Positions 1 through 10,273 of a stretch of 33,785 nt of DNA are shown here, one piece after another. The number at the start of each line of letters is the position of its first letter. The first letter of the stretch is position 1. A program made the translations under genes and the position numbers. Source of the stretch: Frankiales bacterium (lineage in GTDB: Bacteria; Actinomycetota; Actinomycetes; Mycobacteriales; SCTD01); NCBI GenBank assembly GCA_025965615.1, contig JAOPWP010000016.1:1-33785 (forward strand), written 5' to 3'. The notes beneath the pieces were generated by a model. That model was not told the DNA's origin. It was given only the letters and a program-made list of their open reading frames with translations, and searched no databases.

Positions 1-12
1 GGAGCCCGGAGG

Positions 13-915
13 TCAGTCGCGCTGGTCGGCGAGCTTGCCGCGCAGCTGGAGCACGGCCTTGGTGTGCATCTGGCAGATGCGGCTCTCGGTGACCCCGAGG
101 ACCTGGCCGATCTCGGCCAGCGTGAGCCCCTCGTAGTAGTAGAGCGTCACGACGATCTTCTCGCGCTCCGGGAGGAGGTTGATCGCCTTGGCGAGCAGGT
201 ACTTGGTCTCTTCGGTCTCGAACGCCTGGACCGGGTCCTCGGCCTTGGTGTCTTCGAGCGTGTCGACGAGCGAAAGCTTGTCGCCGCGCTCCTGACCGGC
301 CGACATCAGCTCGTCGAGGGCGACGACGTTGACGAAACTGACCTGGCTGAAGATCGTGTGCAACTCCTCGAGTGCGATGCCGAGCTCGCCGGCGACCTCC
401 GCCTCGGTGGGGGTGCGGTGCAGCCGGGCCTCGAGCGCGGCATACGCCCGCTCGACCTCACGGGCCTTGTAGCGCACCGAACGCGGGATCCAGTCGATCG
501 ACCGGAGCTCGTCGATGATGGCGCCCTTGATCCGGCTGATGGCGTAGGTCTCGAACTTGATCGCACGCTCGAGGTCGAACTTCTGGATCGCGTCGATGAG
601 CCCGAAGATGCCGTAGGAGACGAGGTCGGCCTGCTCGATGTTGGGCGGCAGACCGACGCCGACCCGGCCGGCGACGTACTTCACCAGCGGGGAGTAGTGC
701 AGGATCAGCCGCTCGCGCAGCCGCTCCTCACCCGTCGACTTGTACTCGCGCCACAGCTCCGCGATCGCCGACTCGATCTCAGCGCGTTCCTCGTCGCTGA
801 CACCGGCGTAGCGGCCACGTCGGGCAGGCGCCTTGGGAGCGGGAGCGATGCTCTCAGCCTCGGCGGTGGACCCGCGACCGGAGGCACCGTCGGCACCGGA
901 GGTACGGACGGTCAA
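13..915 (-). CDS. whiG: RNA polymerase sigma factor, FliA/WhiG family
   Basis: Region 2 ([76 protein letters not shown]) and region 4 ([45 protein letters not shown]) typical of FliA/WhiG; lies next to xerC/dprA as in actinobacteria. Start is TTG at 915, or slightly downstream. Confidence 0.93.
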   Translation of the reverse strand: MTVRTSGADGASGRGSTAEAESIAPAPKAPARRGRYAGVSDEERAEIESAIAELWREYKSTGEERLRERLILHYSPLVKYVAGRVGVGLPPNIEQADLVSYGIFGLIDAIQKFDLERAIKFETYAISRIKGAIIDELRSIDWIPRSVRYKAREVERAYAALEARLHRTPTEAEVAGELGIALEELHTIFSQVSFVNVVALDELMSAGQERGDKLSLVDTLEDTKAEDPVQAFETEETKYLLAKAINLLPEREKIVVTLYYYEGLTLAEIGQVLGVTESRICQMHTKAVLQLRGKLADQRD

Positions 916-1006
916 GGCGCCTCCTCTCGGGGATCAAGGGCCCGACTCTGCCCGTCGCGCGAGCCTAGCCTGAGGGTGGCGCCCGTGGTGGGCGCTCCGT
1001 CGAACA

Positions 1007-1939
1007 TCACGCACGAGGGTGGGCCTGCGCATAGCTCGACCGCAGCCGCTCGACGCTCACGTGGGTGTAGATCTGCGTGGTGGCCAGCGAGGCGTGACCG
1101 AGCAGCTCCTGCACGGTCCGCAGGTCGGCTCCCCCTTCGAGCAGGTGGGTGGCGGCGCTGTGCCGGAGCCCGTGCGGCCCGAGGTCCGGGGCCCCCGGCA
1201 CGTCGGCCAGGCGCCGGTGCACGAGGGTCCGGACCGCCCGCACGTCGAGGCGCCCGCCTCGGGCCCCGAGCAGCAGTGCCGGGCCGCTCCGCTCCTGCAC
1301 CCAGGCCGGACGCCCGCTGGTCAACCAGGCCTGCACGGCGCGGGCCGCGGGAACGCCGTACGGGACGCTGCGCTCTCGCGAGCCCTTGCCCATCACGCGC
1401 ACCACCCGGCGGCCCGTGTCGACGTCGTCGATGTCGAGGCCGCAGAGCTCGGCCACCCGGACCCCCGTCGCGTAGAGCAGCTCCAGGACGGCTCGGTCCC
1501 TCAGCTGCTCGGGCGAGGTCCCGTCGACCTGGTCGACCAGGCGAGCCGCCTCGTCGGCGCGGAGCACGTCGGGGAGCAGCCGGTGGCCCTTCGGCGTCAC
1601 CAGCAGTGAGCCCGGGTCCGTCGCGAGCAGCCCGCGGCGGTGGGCCCACGCGGTGAAGACCCGGGCGCTGGAGCCACGACGGGCCAAGGTGGTGCGCGCT
1701 GCGCCCGTGACGCGCGAACGGGCCAGCCAGCTCCGCAGGACCGCGAGGTCGAGGGCCTCGAGCTCGGTCACCCCGCGGCGTGACGCGTGCTCGAGCAGCG
1801 CCGCGACGTCACCGGTGTAGGCCCGGACCGTGTGGTCGCTGCGCGAGAGCTCCAGCTCGAGGTGCCGCTGGAACCCCTCCAGCGCGGCGGCGAGGGCCGG
1901 CGGGAGGACTCCCCCACCCGGTCCCGCTGCGCCTGCCAC
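1007..1939 (-). CDS. xerC: Tyrosine recombinase XerC-like
   Basis: SAM-like N-domain and catalytic motifs [60 protein letters not shown] opens at 2014; GTG at 1939 is a plausible start. Confidence 0.9.
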   Translation of the reverse strand: MAGAAGPGGGVLPPALAAALEGFQRHLELELSRSDHTVRAYTGDVAALLEHASRRGVTELEALDLAVLRSWLARSRVTGAARTTLARRGSSARVFTAWAHRRGLLATDPGSLLVTPKGHRLLPDVLRADEAARLVDQVDGTSPEQLRDRAVLELLYATGVRVAELCGLDIDDVDTGRRVVRVMGKGSRERSVPYGVPAARAVQAWLTSGRPAWVQERSGPALLLGARGGRLDVRAVRTLVHRRLADVPGAPDLGPHGLRHSAATHLLEGGADLRTVQELLGHASLATTQIYTHVSVERLRSSYAQAHPRA

Positions 1940-2053
1940 CTGTGCACGGTGGCCGGGCCGCCGCGACAGGTCAAGGCGGCTGGCCGTCGAACCCGGCCCG
2001 GGCGGGCACCGCACGTGGCGCCTCAGGGCCGCCGCGGGCCGCGGGACGAGAGG

Positions 2054-3208
2054 TCAGCGCGCCCCCAGCGACGTGAGCCGCCACCCCTGTGGCGTCCGCT
2101 CGACGAGCCCGTGGACCAGCAACGGGGGCAGGACCTGCTGGACGACCAGCGTGCTGACCCCGGCGGCCCGGGCCAGCGCGGCCTCGCCTGCGCCACCACG
2201 GACGGGGACCGCGTCGAGCACCCGCCGGACGGTCTCGGGCAGGTCGTCCCGCACTCGCACCGGCCCGCGCAGCGGGGTCGACGCGTCGACCCCGATCGCA
2301 CCGACGCTGTCGAGCACCTCCTCGACCCGGGTCACGCAGACCGCCGGGTGGTCCGGGTGCCGGAGCTGCTCGTGGCACCCGGCCGACGCCCCCGACGTGA
2401 TCTGCCCGGGGACGACCATCACGTGCCGGTTGAGCAACCGTGCCCGCTGCAGGGTGGCCAGGGAGCCGCTGCGGCGAGCGGCCTCGACGACCACGGTGCC
2501 CAGGCTGAGGGCGGCGATCAAGCGGTTCCGCACGAGGAAGCGCCCACGCGTCGGCGTCGTGCCCGGGGGCAGCTCGGAGACGATCAGCCCCTCCTGGGCG
2601 ATCCGGTGCAGCAGGCGCTCGTTGCCCTTCGGGTAGCTGATGTCCACACCGCACGCGAGGACGGCGATCGTCGACGCGCCGGTCGAGCTGAGGGCTCCTC
2701 CGTGAGCCGCTGCGTCGATCCCGTAGGCGCCGCCACTGACCACGCTGACCCCCCGGTCCGCGAGCCCGAGGGCCAGCTCGCGCGCCACCCGCACGCCGTA
2801 GGCGGTAGCGGCTCGAGCGCCCACCAGCGCGACGGAGCGGTCCACGACGTCGGCCAGCCTGGCGGGGCCGACCAGGTAGAGCGCGAGCGGAGGCGCTTCC
2901 AGACCCGGCTGGGCCGACCAGGTGAGTCGCGCCAGCGGCCACTCCGCGTCACCGGGGCAGAGCAGGCGCCCCCCGCCGTCCTCGAGCCGCCGCAGCTGCT
3001 CGGCCGGGCGGTAGCCCTCTGCCCTCAGCGCTGCTCCGGCTCGCAGCTCCGGGGACAGGGCCCCGCAGGGATTCCCCCGCCGCAACGCCTCCCAGGCAGC
3101 GACCGGGCCCAGGTCGGCGACGGCGGCGTGGAGCGCCCGGTGCCCCGGCTCCACGACGTGGGACAGCCCGACCAGGGCCTGCGCGACCTCGTCCGGCGCT
3201 GCGCTCAT
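2054..3208 (-). CDS. dprA: DNA-processing protein DprA
   Basis: Rossmann DprA core ALVGARAATAYGVRVARELALGLADRGVSVVSGGAYGIDAAAHGGAL...TIAVLACGVDISYPKGN; ATG at 3208 overlaps the comM stop by 4 bp (ATGA). The 3451 start in the ORF track is an over-extension. Confidence 0.93.
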   Translation of the reverse strand: MSAAPDEVAQALVGLSHVVEPGHRALHAAVADLGPVAAWEALRRGNPCGALSPELRAGAALRAEGYRPAEQLRRLEDGGGRLLCPGDAEWPLARLTWSAQPGLEAPPLALYLVGPARLADVVDRSVALVGARAATAYGVRVARELALGLADRGVSVVSGGAYGIDAAAHGGALSSTGASTIAVLACGVDISYPKGNERLLHRIAQEGLIVSELPPGTTPTRGRFLVRNRLIAALSLGTVVVEAARRSGSLATLQRARLLNRHVMVVPGQITSGASAGCHEQLRHPDHPAVCVTRVEEVLDSVGAIGVDASTPLRGPVRVRDDLPETVRRVLDAVPVRGGAGEAALARAAGVSTLVVQQVLPPLLVHGLVERTPQGWRLTSLGAR

Positions 3209-4734
3209 GCGGCGAGCCCCGCAGAGCCGCCGGAGAGCCGGTAGCCGAGGGCGTGAGCGACGTGCTCCGGACCGGGCACCCCGGCCTGGGCCAGGTCCGC
3301 CAAGGTCCAGGCGAGCCGCAGCGTCCGCCCGTAGCCCCGCGCCGTGAGCTGACCCAGGTCCATGGCCCGCTCGGCCTGTGCGGTCGACGCCCGGGGCACC
3401 GGCCAGCGGCGCCGCAGCTCCACCGCGGGCACCTCGCCGTTGGTCCGCCACGGGGTGCCCGCGTAGCGCTCGGCGGCCCGCGCCCGTGCGGCGACGACCC
3501 TGGCCGCCACCTGGGAGCTCGGCTCACCGCGGCCGTCCTCGGCCAGCATCTCGGCCCGGGAGATGCGGGAGACCTCTACCCGCAGGTCTATCCGGTCGAG
3601 CAGCGGCCCCGACAACCTGGCGAGGTACCGCCGGCGCACGTCCGGTGTGCACGAGCACCGGTCGTCCGGCTGGGCGCAGGGGCAGTGGTTCGCGGCCATC
3701 AGCAGGGTGAAGACAGCGGGGTAGACGGCGGTGCCGCCGACGCGGGTGATCGACAGCCGCCCGCTCTCCAGCGGCTGCCGGAGCGCGTCGAGGACGCGAG
3801 CGGCGAACTCCGGTGCCTCGTCCAGGAACAGGACTCCTCGATGGGCGAGCGAGGCCGCCCCGGGCTTCGCGATGCCGCTCCCACCGCCCACGATCGACGC
3901 GACCGTCGCGGTGTGGTGCGGGTCCTGGAACGGCGGCCGGACGATCAGCGGGCTGCCGGCCGGCAGGGTGCCTGCGACGGAGTGGACGGCGGTGACCTCG
4001 AGGGCCGCGTCGAGGTCGAGCGGTGGGAGCAGCCACGGCATCCGCTCGGCCAGCATGGTCTTGCCGCTGCCCGGCGGTCCGAGCAGCAGGGCGTGGTGCC
4101 CGCCGGCCGCGCAGACCTCGATGGCCGTGCGGCCGACAGGCTGACCGGCCACGTCGAGCAGGTCCGGGACCGGCTCGTCCTGCCCCGGGACAGGCGGTTC
4201 CGGCGCGGCGTCGTCGTAGTCCACCCCCGTCAGCAGGCAGACCAGGTCCCGCAGGGAACCCACCCCCCGGGCGTCCACCCCGGGCAGCAACCGGGCCTCG
4301 GCGAGGTCCTGGAGGGGCACCACCACCCGTTCGAAGCCGGCCCGGGCTGCGGTCAGCACCGCCGGCAGGACCCCGCGCACCGGGCGCACCCGGCCGTCCA
4401 GGCTGAGCTCGCCGATCAGGACCCGCCCCATCAGCGACGAGGGTGGGACGACCCCGGCGGCTGCGAGCAGCGAGGCCGCCAGCGCCAGGTCGAAGCCGCT
4501 CCCCCTCTTGGGCAGGGACGCCGGGGAGAGCGCGAGCGTGATCCGGCGCTGCGGCCAGGCCTGACCGCTGTTGACGATCGCCGCCCGGACGCGGTCCCGG
4601 GCCTCCCCCAGCGACGCGTCGGGCAAGCCGATCACGGTCAGTCCGGGAAGCCCCAGTGCGAGGTCGGCCTCCACCTCCACCACATGGCCGTCCACGCCGA
4701 CCAGCCCCACCGCGTACGCCCGGGCCAACGCCAC
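3205..4734 (-). CDS. comM: YifB/ComM family Mg-chelatase-like AAA ATPase
   Basis: LVGVDGHVVEVEADLALGLPGLTVIGLPDASLGEARDRVRAAI; Walker A LLLGPPGSGKTMLAERMPWLLPPL; FLDEAPEF; ANHCPCAQPDDRCSCTP. GTG start at 4734 inferred from the family N-terminus. Confidence 0.95.
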   Translation of the reverse strand: MALARAYAVGLVGVDGHVVEVEADLALGLPGLTVIGLPDASLGEARDRVRAAIVNSGQAWPQRRITLALSPASLPKRGSGFDLALAASLLAAAGVVPPSSLMGRVLIGELSLDGRVRPVRGVLPAVLTAARAGFERVVVPLQDLAEARLLPGVDARGVGSLRDLVCLLTGVDYDDAAPEPPVPGQDEPVPDLLDVAGQPVGRTAIEVCAAGGHHALLLGPPGSGKTMLAERMPWLLPPLDLDAALEVTAVHSVAGTLPAGSPLIVRPPFQDPHHTATVASIVGGGSGIAKPGAASLAHRGVLFLDEAPEFAARVLDALRQPLESGRLSITRVGGTAVYPAVFTLLMAANHCPCAQPDDRCSCTPDVRRRYLARLSGPLLDRIDLRVEVSRISRAEMLAEDGRGEPSSQVAARVVAARARAAERYAGTPWRTNGEVPAVELRRRWPVPRASTAQAERAMDLGQLTARGYGRTLRLAWTLADLAQAGVPGPEHVAHALGYRLSGGSAGLAA

Positions 4735-4965
4735 GAAGCACCACCTCCGCCCAGGACGCTGCCGCCTGCAGGGCGCGGTCACCAGGGTCCGGCGCAGGCT
4801 GTGGACGGCCGCCACCTGTGGACGGAGCCACCGCGTCCCGGCCGCCTCCTCGGGCGGGGGGACCAACGGCCCTGGCGGGACGTCCCGGGCAGGACCAGCA
4901 TCGTGCTGCCGCCGTGAAAGCACCGGCCCCACGTGGCGGTCCGCGCCGACCGAAGGAGCACGACC

Positions 4966-6495
4966 GTGAGCCTCAACCTGGCCACCATGCTGTGCGAGTC
5001 CGCCCGTCAGGCCCCCGAGAAGGTGGTCCTGATCGAGGGCACGCACCGGATGACCTACGCCCAGCTCGACGGGGCCTCGGACCAGTTCGCCGCGGGGCTG
5101 CTCGAGCGGGGGATCACGCCGGGAGGGCGGGTGGCGCTACAGCTCCCCAACGTGGGCCAGTTCGTCGTCGCGTACTTCGGGATCCTCAAGGCCGGCGCCG
5201 TGGTGGTGCCGGTGAACGTGCTGTACAAGTCGCACGAAGTCGCCCACATCCTGGGCGACTCCGGGGCCGAGCTGCTGATCACCTGGTCGGTGGTGGCCGG
5301 GGAGGCGGCCAAGGGGGCAGCCGACGCCGGGCTCACCGAGATCGTCGTGCTGACGACCGGGGGCGGGCCGGCATCGGACCTCGGCACCCGCTTCGAGGAC
5401 GTGCCGGTGCCCGTGCCCGGGCGTCCGCCGCTGCACCAGAGCGACCCCGGCGACGTGGCCGTCATCGTCTACACGTCAGGCACGACGGGACGCCCCAAGG
5501 GAGCCGAGCTCACCCACTTCCAGCTGCTCATGAACGCGGACACGCCGGGCCGCCTGTTCGGCATCCGCGACGACGACGTCGTGCTCGTCGCGCTGCCGCT
5601 GTTCCACGTCTTCGCGCTGTCGAGCATCCTCGACATCTGCGTCCGCTTCGGGGCGACCATGACGCTCGTCCCGCGCTTCGACGCGGGTGTGGTGCTGGAC
5701 GTCGTCCAGCGGGACCGGGTGACGGTCTTCGAGGGTGTGCCGACGATGTACATCGCCCTGCTCGACCACCCCGAGCTCGGCAGGTACGACCTGTCGAGCC
5801 TGCGCGTCGGGATCTCCGGAGGCGCGGCACTTCCCGCGACCGTGATCGACCAGTTCGAGGCCCGCTTCGGCGTCGTGATCCTCGAGGGCTACGGCTTGTC
5901 CGAGACCGCCTCGACGACGACCTTCAACGTCAGCGCGACCGACCGGCGGGTGTACAGCGTCGGCCGGGCGATCTGGGGGGTGGAGGTCGAGATCTGGGAC
6001 GACGCGGGTCAGGTGCTGCCCGCCGGCGACGCGCACGTCGGCGAGCTCGTCGTGCGCGGTGTCAACGTCATGCGCGGCTACCACGGCGACCCCGAGGGCA
6101 CGGCGGCGGCGTTGGCCGACGGCTGGCTGCACACCGGCGACCTCGGCTACGTGGACGAGGACGGCTTCTTCTTCATCGTGGACAGGAAGAAGGAGCTCAT
6201 CATCCGCGGCGGCGACAACGTGTACCCCCGCGAGGTCGAGGACGTCCTGTACACCCACCCGGCGGTCGCGCAGGCTGCTGTCGTCGGGGTCCCCGACGAC
6301 CGGCTCGGCCAGGAGGTCAAGGCCTTCGTGTCGCTCCACCCCGGCCGGCACGTCACGGAGGGCGAGCTGGTCCAGCACGTGCGGGAGCGGATCGCGGCCT
6401 ACAAGTACCCGCGCACGGTGGAGATCCGCGACGGCCTGCCGCTCAACGCGACCGGCAAGATCGTGAAGCGGGAGCTGCAGTCATGCAGCGCCTGA
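4966..6495 (+). CDS. Long-chain fatty-acid--CoA ligase (AMP-forming ANL superfamily)
   Basis: VIVYTSGTTGRPKGAELTH, GYGLSETAS, GWLHTGDLGYVDEDGFFFIVDRKKELIIRGGDNVYPREVE, LPLNATGKIVKREL. GTG at 4966 preceded by AAGGAG. Confidence 0.93.
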   Translation: MSLNLATMLCESARQAPEKVVLIEGTHRMTYAQLDGASDQFAAGLLERGITPGGRVALQLPNVGQFVVAYFGILKAGAVVVPVNVLYKSHEVAHILGDSGAELLITWSVVAGEAAKGAADAGLTEIVVLTTGGGPASDLGTRFEDVPVPVPGRPPLHQSDPGDVAVIVYTSGTTGRPKGAELTHFQLLMNADTPGRLFGIRDDDVVLVALPLFHVFALSSILDICVRFGATMTLVPRFDAGVVLDVVQRDRVTVFEGVPTMYIALLDHPELGRYDLSSLRVGISGGAALPATVIDQFEARFGVVILEGYGLSETASTTTFNVSATDRRVYSVGRAIWGVEVEIWDDAGQVLPAGDAHVGELVVRGVNVMRGYHGDPEGTAAALADGWLHTGDLGYVDEDGFFFIVDRKKELIIRGGDNVYPREVEDVLYTHPAVAQAAVVGVPDDRLGQEVKAFVSLHPGRHVTEGELVQHVRERIAAYKYPRTVEIRDGLPLNATGKIVKRELQSCSA

Positions 6496-7883
6496 CAGCC
6501 CTGGACGCGGCCTTCCTGCTCGTCGAGGACGAGGAGCCCGACGTGTCCCTCGCCATCTCCTCCATCGCCGTGTTCGACGGGCCGCCGCTGTCGGCGGAGG
6601 AGTTCACGGCCATGTACGCCGAACGCGTCTCGCGCATCCCACGCTTCCGCCAGAAGGTGCACACGATCCCGCTCGACCTGGGACCGCCCGTCTGGGTCGA
6701 CGACGTGGGCTTCGACCTGGCGCACCACCTGCGCCGTACCGCCCTGGCCGCGCCAGGCGGGGACGCGGAGCTGGCGGCGCTCATGGGGCGGCTCATGTCA
6801 CGCCGCCTGGACCGCGACCGGCCGCTCTGGGAGACCTGGCTGGTCGAGGGGCTGGAGGACGGGCGGTGGGCGCTGGTCTCGACGATCCACCACTGCATGG
6901 CTGACGGCGTCTCCGGGACCGACATCTACCACGCCGTCCTGGACGACAGCGCGAAGTCGCGTCCAGGTGCGCCGGAGGCCTGGCGTCCAGAGCACCAGCC
7001 CTCGACGCTGACACTGACCGCGAGCGCGCTGGCCCGGCTCGGCGTGCTGCCGGTGCAGCAGGGCGCCGCGCTGGCCGGCGCGCTGCGCCACCCGGTCTGC
7101 CTGGCCGCGCAGCTCGCGCGTACCGCCCGCGGGCTGCACGCCCTCCCGCTGCGACCCGTCGAGGCGTCCTCGCTGACCGGCCCGGTCTCCGCACACCGCC
7201 GCTATGCCTTCTCCCGGGGGTCGATGACGGACGTGCAAGCCGTGCGCCAGGCCTTCGGGGGGACGTTCAACGACGTCGTCCTCGCCGCCGTCACCGGTGC
7301 CTTCCGTGCGCTGCTGATGTCGCGGGGGGAGCCGCTGCACGGCCGCTCCGTGCGGACGCTCGTCCCGGTCAGCGTGCGCGCTCCCGGCGAGGTGGGCGCA
7401 CGCGGCAACCAGGTCTCGGTCCTGCTGGCCGACCTGCCGGTCGACGTGGCGGACCCGCTGGAACGGCTGTCCCTCGTGCGCAGCCGGCTGGCCGCGTTGA
7501 AGGCCAGCGACGAGGCCCCGGCCGTCGCGACGGTGACGGCCCTGTCCGAGCGCGGTGTCTATCCGCTGGTCGGTGCGCTCTACCGGGCCGCCGCCCGACT
7601 GCCGCAACGGTCGCTGACGACCGTGACCACCAACGTGCCCGGGCCCCGGGAGCAGCTCTACGCCCTCGGCCGCCCGCTGCGTGAGGTCATCCCCTACGTC
7701 CCGATCGCGTCCAGCATCCGCACGGGGGTGTCGATCATGACGTACCGCGGAGGGATCGCCTTCGGGGTGACCGGTGACGAGGACACGGCCGCAGACGTCG
7801 GGACGCTGGCCGAGGGCATCGCGCAGAACCTGGCCGAGCTGGTCGCGCTGGCGCCTATGAACATCGGCTGCGGGCTGCCATAG
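6483..7883 (+). CDS. Wax ester synthase/diacylglycerol acyltransferase (WS/DGAT)
   Basis: HHxxxDG catalytic motif (STIHHCMADGVSG), LTALDAAFLLVEDEE N-terminus, NVPGPREQLYALGRPL C-domain motif; overlaps the ligase by 13 bp. Confidence 0.92.
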   Translation: MQRLTALDAAFLLVEDEEPDVSLAISSIAVFDGPPLSAEEFTAMYAERVSRIPRFRQKVHTIPLDLGPPVWVDDVGFDLAHHLRRTALAAPGGDAELAALMGRLMSRRLDRDRPLWETWLVEGLEDGRWALVSTIHHCMADGVSGTDIYHAVLDDSAKSRPGAPEAWRPEHQPSTLTLTASALARLGVLPVQQGAALAGALRHPVCLAAQLARTARGLHALPLRPVEASSLTGPVSAHRRYAFSRGSMTDVQAVRQAFGGTFNDVVLAAVTGAFRALLMSRGEPLHGRSVRTLVPVSVRAPGEVGARGNQVSVLLADLPVDVADPLERLSLVRSRLAALKASDEAPAVATVTALSERGVYPLVGALYRAAARLPQRSLTTVTTNVPGPREQLYALGRPLREVIPYVPIASSIRTGVSIMTYRGGIAFGVTGDEDTAADVGTLAEGIAQNLAELVALAPMNIGCGLP

Positions 7884-7914
7884 TCGGACCAGGGAGCAGG
7901 GGGGGTGGTTCAGC

Positions 7915-8595
7915 GTGAGCTGGTACCTCGCACACTCTCTGGTCCGGCTCCGGGCGCAGGTCGACGCGGGGTACCCCGGGCGACCCAAGGGCTCGGACGG
8001 CACCATCGGGGACGCCGAGCACAGCAGTCGCCAGAGCGACCACAACCCCACCGCCTCCGGAGCCGTGTGCGCGATCGACCTGACCGAGTGGGTCCAGGAC
8101 GGCATCGAGATGAACGACGTGCTGACGGAATGCCTTCGTGCCCAACGGGATCCGCGGTTGAAGTACGTCATCTCGGACGGGCGCATGTTCAGCAGCTACG
8201 CGACAGCGGGACGTCGCGCGTGGGAATGGGGACCGTACAGCGGGGTGAACGCCCACACCAAGCACGCCCACATCAGCGTGCACGGCTCCATCGACGACGA
8301 CCGACCCTGGAGTCTCACCGGGGCGCCCGGGACACCTCCCGTTCCGGCAGCAGCTCCTCCTCCGACAGAAGGTGTCGACGTGTCCGCACTCCCTGTTCTC
8401 CGCAAGCCCTCACAAGGACAGCACGTCAGGAACCTGCAGGGCCTGCTCGTGGCCCACGGCAGTCCCGTGGTCGTGGACGGCGACTTCGGGGCCGCCACCG
8501 AGCGCGCTCTCACCAGCTGGCAGGGCGCGACCGGGTCGCTCACCCCCGACGGAGTCGCGGGCCCGCTGACGTGGGCCCGCCTGATCGGCGTCTGA
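7915..8595 (+). CDS. Phage-endolysin-like peptidoglycan peptidase with C-terminal PG_binding_1 domain
   Basis: HSSRQSDHNPTASGAVCAIDLTEW ... NAHTKHAHISVHG (His/Asp metal-ligand pattern as in M15-type/endolysin peptidases) plus LRKPSQGQHVRNLQGLLVAHG...VDGDFGAATERALTSWQ...DGVAGPLTWARL. No obvious signal peptide. Confidence 0.75.
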   Translation: MSWYLAHSLVRLRAQVDAGYPGRPKGSDGTIGDAEHSSRQSDHNPTASGAVCAIDLTEWVQDGIEMNDVLTECLRAQRDPRLKYVISDGRMFSSYATAGRRAWEWGPYSGVNAHTKHAHISVHGSIDDDRPWSLTGAPGTPPVPAAAPPPTEGVDVSALPVLRKPSQGQHVRNLQGLLVAHGSPVVVDGDFGAATERALTSWQGATGSLTPDGVAGPLTWARLIGV

Positions 8596-8609
8596 GACCG
8601 ACCGCCGAC

Positions 8610-10010
8610 TCAGGCTGTCGAGGCCGGCGAGCGTCCACTGAGCTCAGCCAGTCTGTTCAGCCCGGGGCCGCTGTGGGTCTGGAGCCGCTCGAGCACAGCG
8701 TCCATCCGCCGGGTCCCGCTGTGCGCCGCGGGGATGCGGGCCGGGTTGAGGGCGACTCCGGCCACCCACGCCTGGATGTCAGGCTCTGCGCCGAAGGCCC
8801 GCGTGGCCCGTGCTCCCAGGACGTTCATGTGCGCCCAGTCGGCCAGCGTGCTGGGGTACGGCGTCGGAGGGCAGAGCCGGTTCTTCTCGGCGTCGTCCAC
8901 GCGGGTCGCTTCCACGTAGCCGGCCAGAGCCGCGCCCAAGCAGGGGAAGCCGCTGCGGATCGGCTGCAGCGTGATGGCCGACTCCCCCCAGATCGGCACG
9001 CTCGGCGGGTACCTCAGGCCGGACGCTGCGCAGTGGACCACCAGCGCGTCCCGCGCGACGTCGACCACCCCCTCCTCCAGGGTGATGCGCCCTGGCTCCA
9101 CCCGACGTACATGCCCTCGCCGTACGACGTTCTCGACGCTGCGCAGGAGCTCCAGCTCCCAGGTCGCCAGCGTCGGTGTCTTGGCCATGGTCGGGGTGGT
9201 GGACGCGTCGATGCGGACCATCACGCCGGCCTCTTCGAGTCGCAGGAACAGGTCCTCCAGCGAGGCGGCGGCAGCTGCTGCCTCCATGGTGTCGGCGACC
9301 ATCCCGAGGAAGATCGCGGGATCCGGCTGCACGACGGCGCGGTTGAGCATCCACGGGTCGCGAGGCCTCACCCAGCAGATGGCGTCCGGGTCGACGCCGT
9401 TGCCGAGCAGCCAGACGCAGGCGTCCGTCGCGGTCTTGCCGGAGCCCACGAGCACGTACTGGCTGGGGGCCTCGGTGACAGCGACCAGGTCGTTGACGGG
9501 GACCACCCGCGCGCCGTCCGCGACCTCGAACGGCGGAAGCGTCGTCGAGGGGATGTCGGGCGCGAGGTACCTCGCGTCGACGATCCGACAGGACCCGGGA
9601 ACCTCGAACCGTCGCCCGGAGATCCGGGAGACGACCTGCCGGTCACCCGTGTACTCGCAGCTGGAGAACACCTCGACCTTGCCCGAGACCATCCGGTCGG
9701 CGAGCACCCGTTCGTAGTAGGTGCAGATCTCGGAGACGCTCGCGCGTTCGTGCAGACCGGCCTCCGGCCCCCGTGGCTGCACGCGCCCGCCACCCAGCAG
9801 CGTCGAAGCCACCCCGTAGAAGGCCGAGGCCTGGTGCAGGCGCACGAACGGGTAGGCGTCGAGCCAGTGCCCGCCGACGCTGTGCCGGCGGTCCACGAGC
9901 GCCACGCTCACCTCGGCGTGGTCGAGCAGCGCGTCGGTGAACGCCATGCCCATGGCGCCCGCGCCGACGACGAGGTAGTCGACGTCGCCCTCGAGGAGCG
10001 CTCTGGTCAT
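8610..10010 (-). CDS. FAD/NAD(P)-binding oxidoreductase (flavin monooxygenase-like)
   Basis: N-terminal VDYLVVGAGAMGMAFTDALLDHAEVSVALVDRRHSVGGHW (GxGxxG) and second dinucleotide motif VLVGSGKTATDACVWLL. ATG at 10010 preferred over the ORF start at 10115. Confidence 0.8.
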   Translation of the reverse strand: MTRALLEGDVDYLVVGAGAMGMAFTDALLDHAEVSVALVDRRHSVGGHWLDAYPFVRLHQASAFYGVASTLLGGGRVQPRGPEAGLHERASVSEICTYYERVLADRMVSGKVEVFSSCEYTGDRQVVSRISGRRFEVPGSCRIVDARYLAPDIPSTTLPPFEVADGARVVPVNDLVAVTEAPSQYVLVGSGKTATDACVWLLGNGVDPDAICWVRPRDPWMLNRAVVQPDPAIFLGMVADTMEAAAAAASLEDLFLRLEEAGVMVRIDASTTPTMAKTPTLATWELELLRSVENVVRRGHVRRVEPGRITLEEGVVDVARDALVVHCAASGLRYPPSVPIWGESAITLQPIRSGFPCLGAALAGYVEATRVDDAEKNRLCPPTPYPSTLADWAHMNVLGARATRAFGAEPDIQAWVAGVALNPARIPAAHSGTRRMDAVLERLQTHSGPGLNRLAELSGRSPASTA

Positions 10011-10273
10011 GGTCACGCGGCCCCCTTCCCCTCGGACGTACGACGCGAGCGTCTCGAGCACACTGCTCCCGTCGGCCACCGCCTTCAAGGGCCGGCAGGC
10101 GGGATCGCGTGACACCCGGCGGTCGGAGGGCCGCCGTCGAGCGGGTGGCAGCCGGCCCGGGCGACGAGCGCCTGACCCGTGCCGTCCACGAGGTCACGGC
10201 CTCGCCGCGGCCGGGCGGACCTCGCACCACCGCTGCGCCCGCTGTCCTGAGGCCCCGAGGTCCCCGCGGCACG

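Noticed and set aside
1787-3244. 485-aa plus-strand ORF over dprA/xerC
   Set aside because: Antisense to confident dprA; Arg/Pro/Gln-rich shadow translation without family motifs.
2054-3451. Extended DprA start at 3451
   Set aside because: The first 81 residues are Arg/Gly/Ala shadow of comM; ATG at 3208 fits family N-terminus and ATGA coupling.
3253-4917. 554-aa plus-strand ORF over comM
   Set aside because: Antisense shadow of comM.
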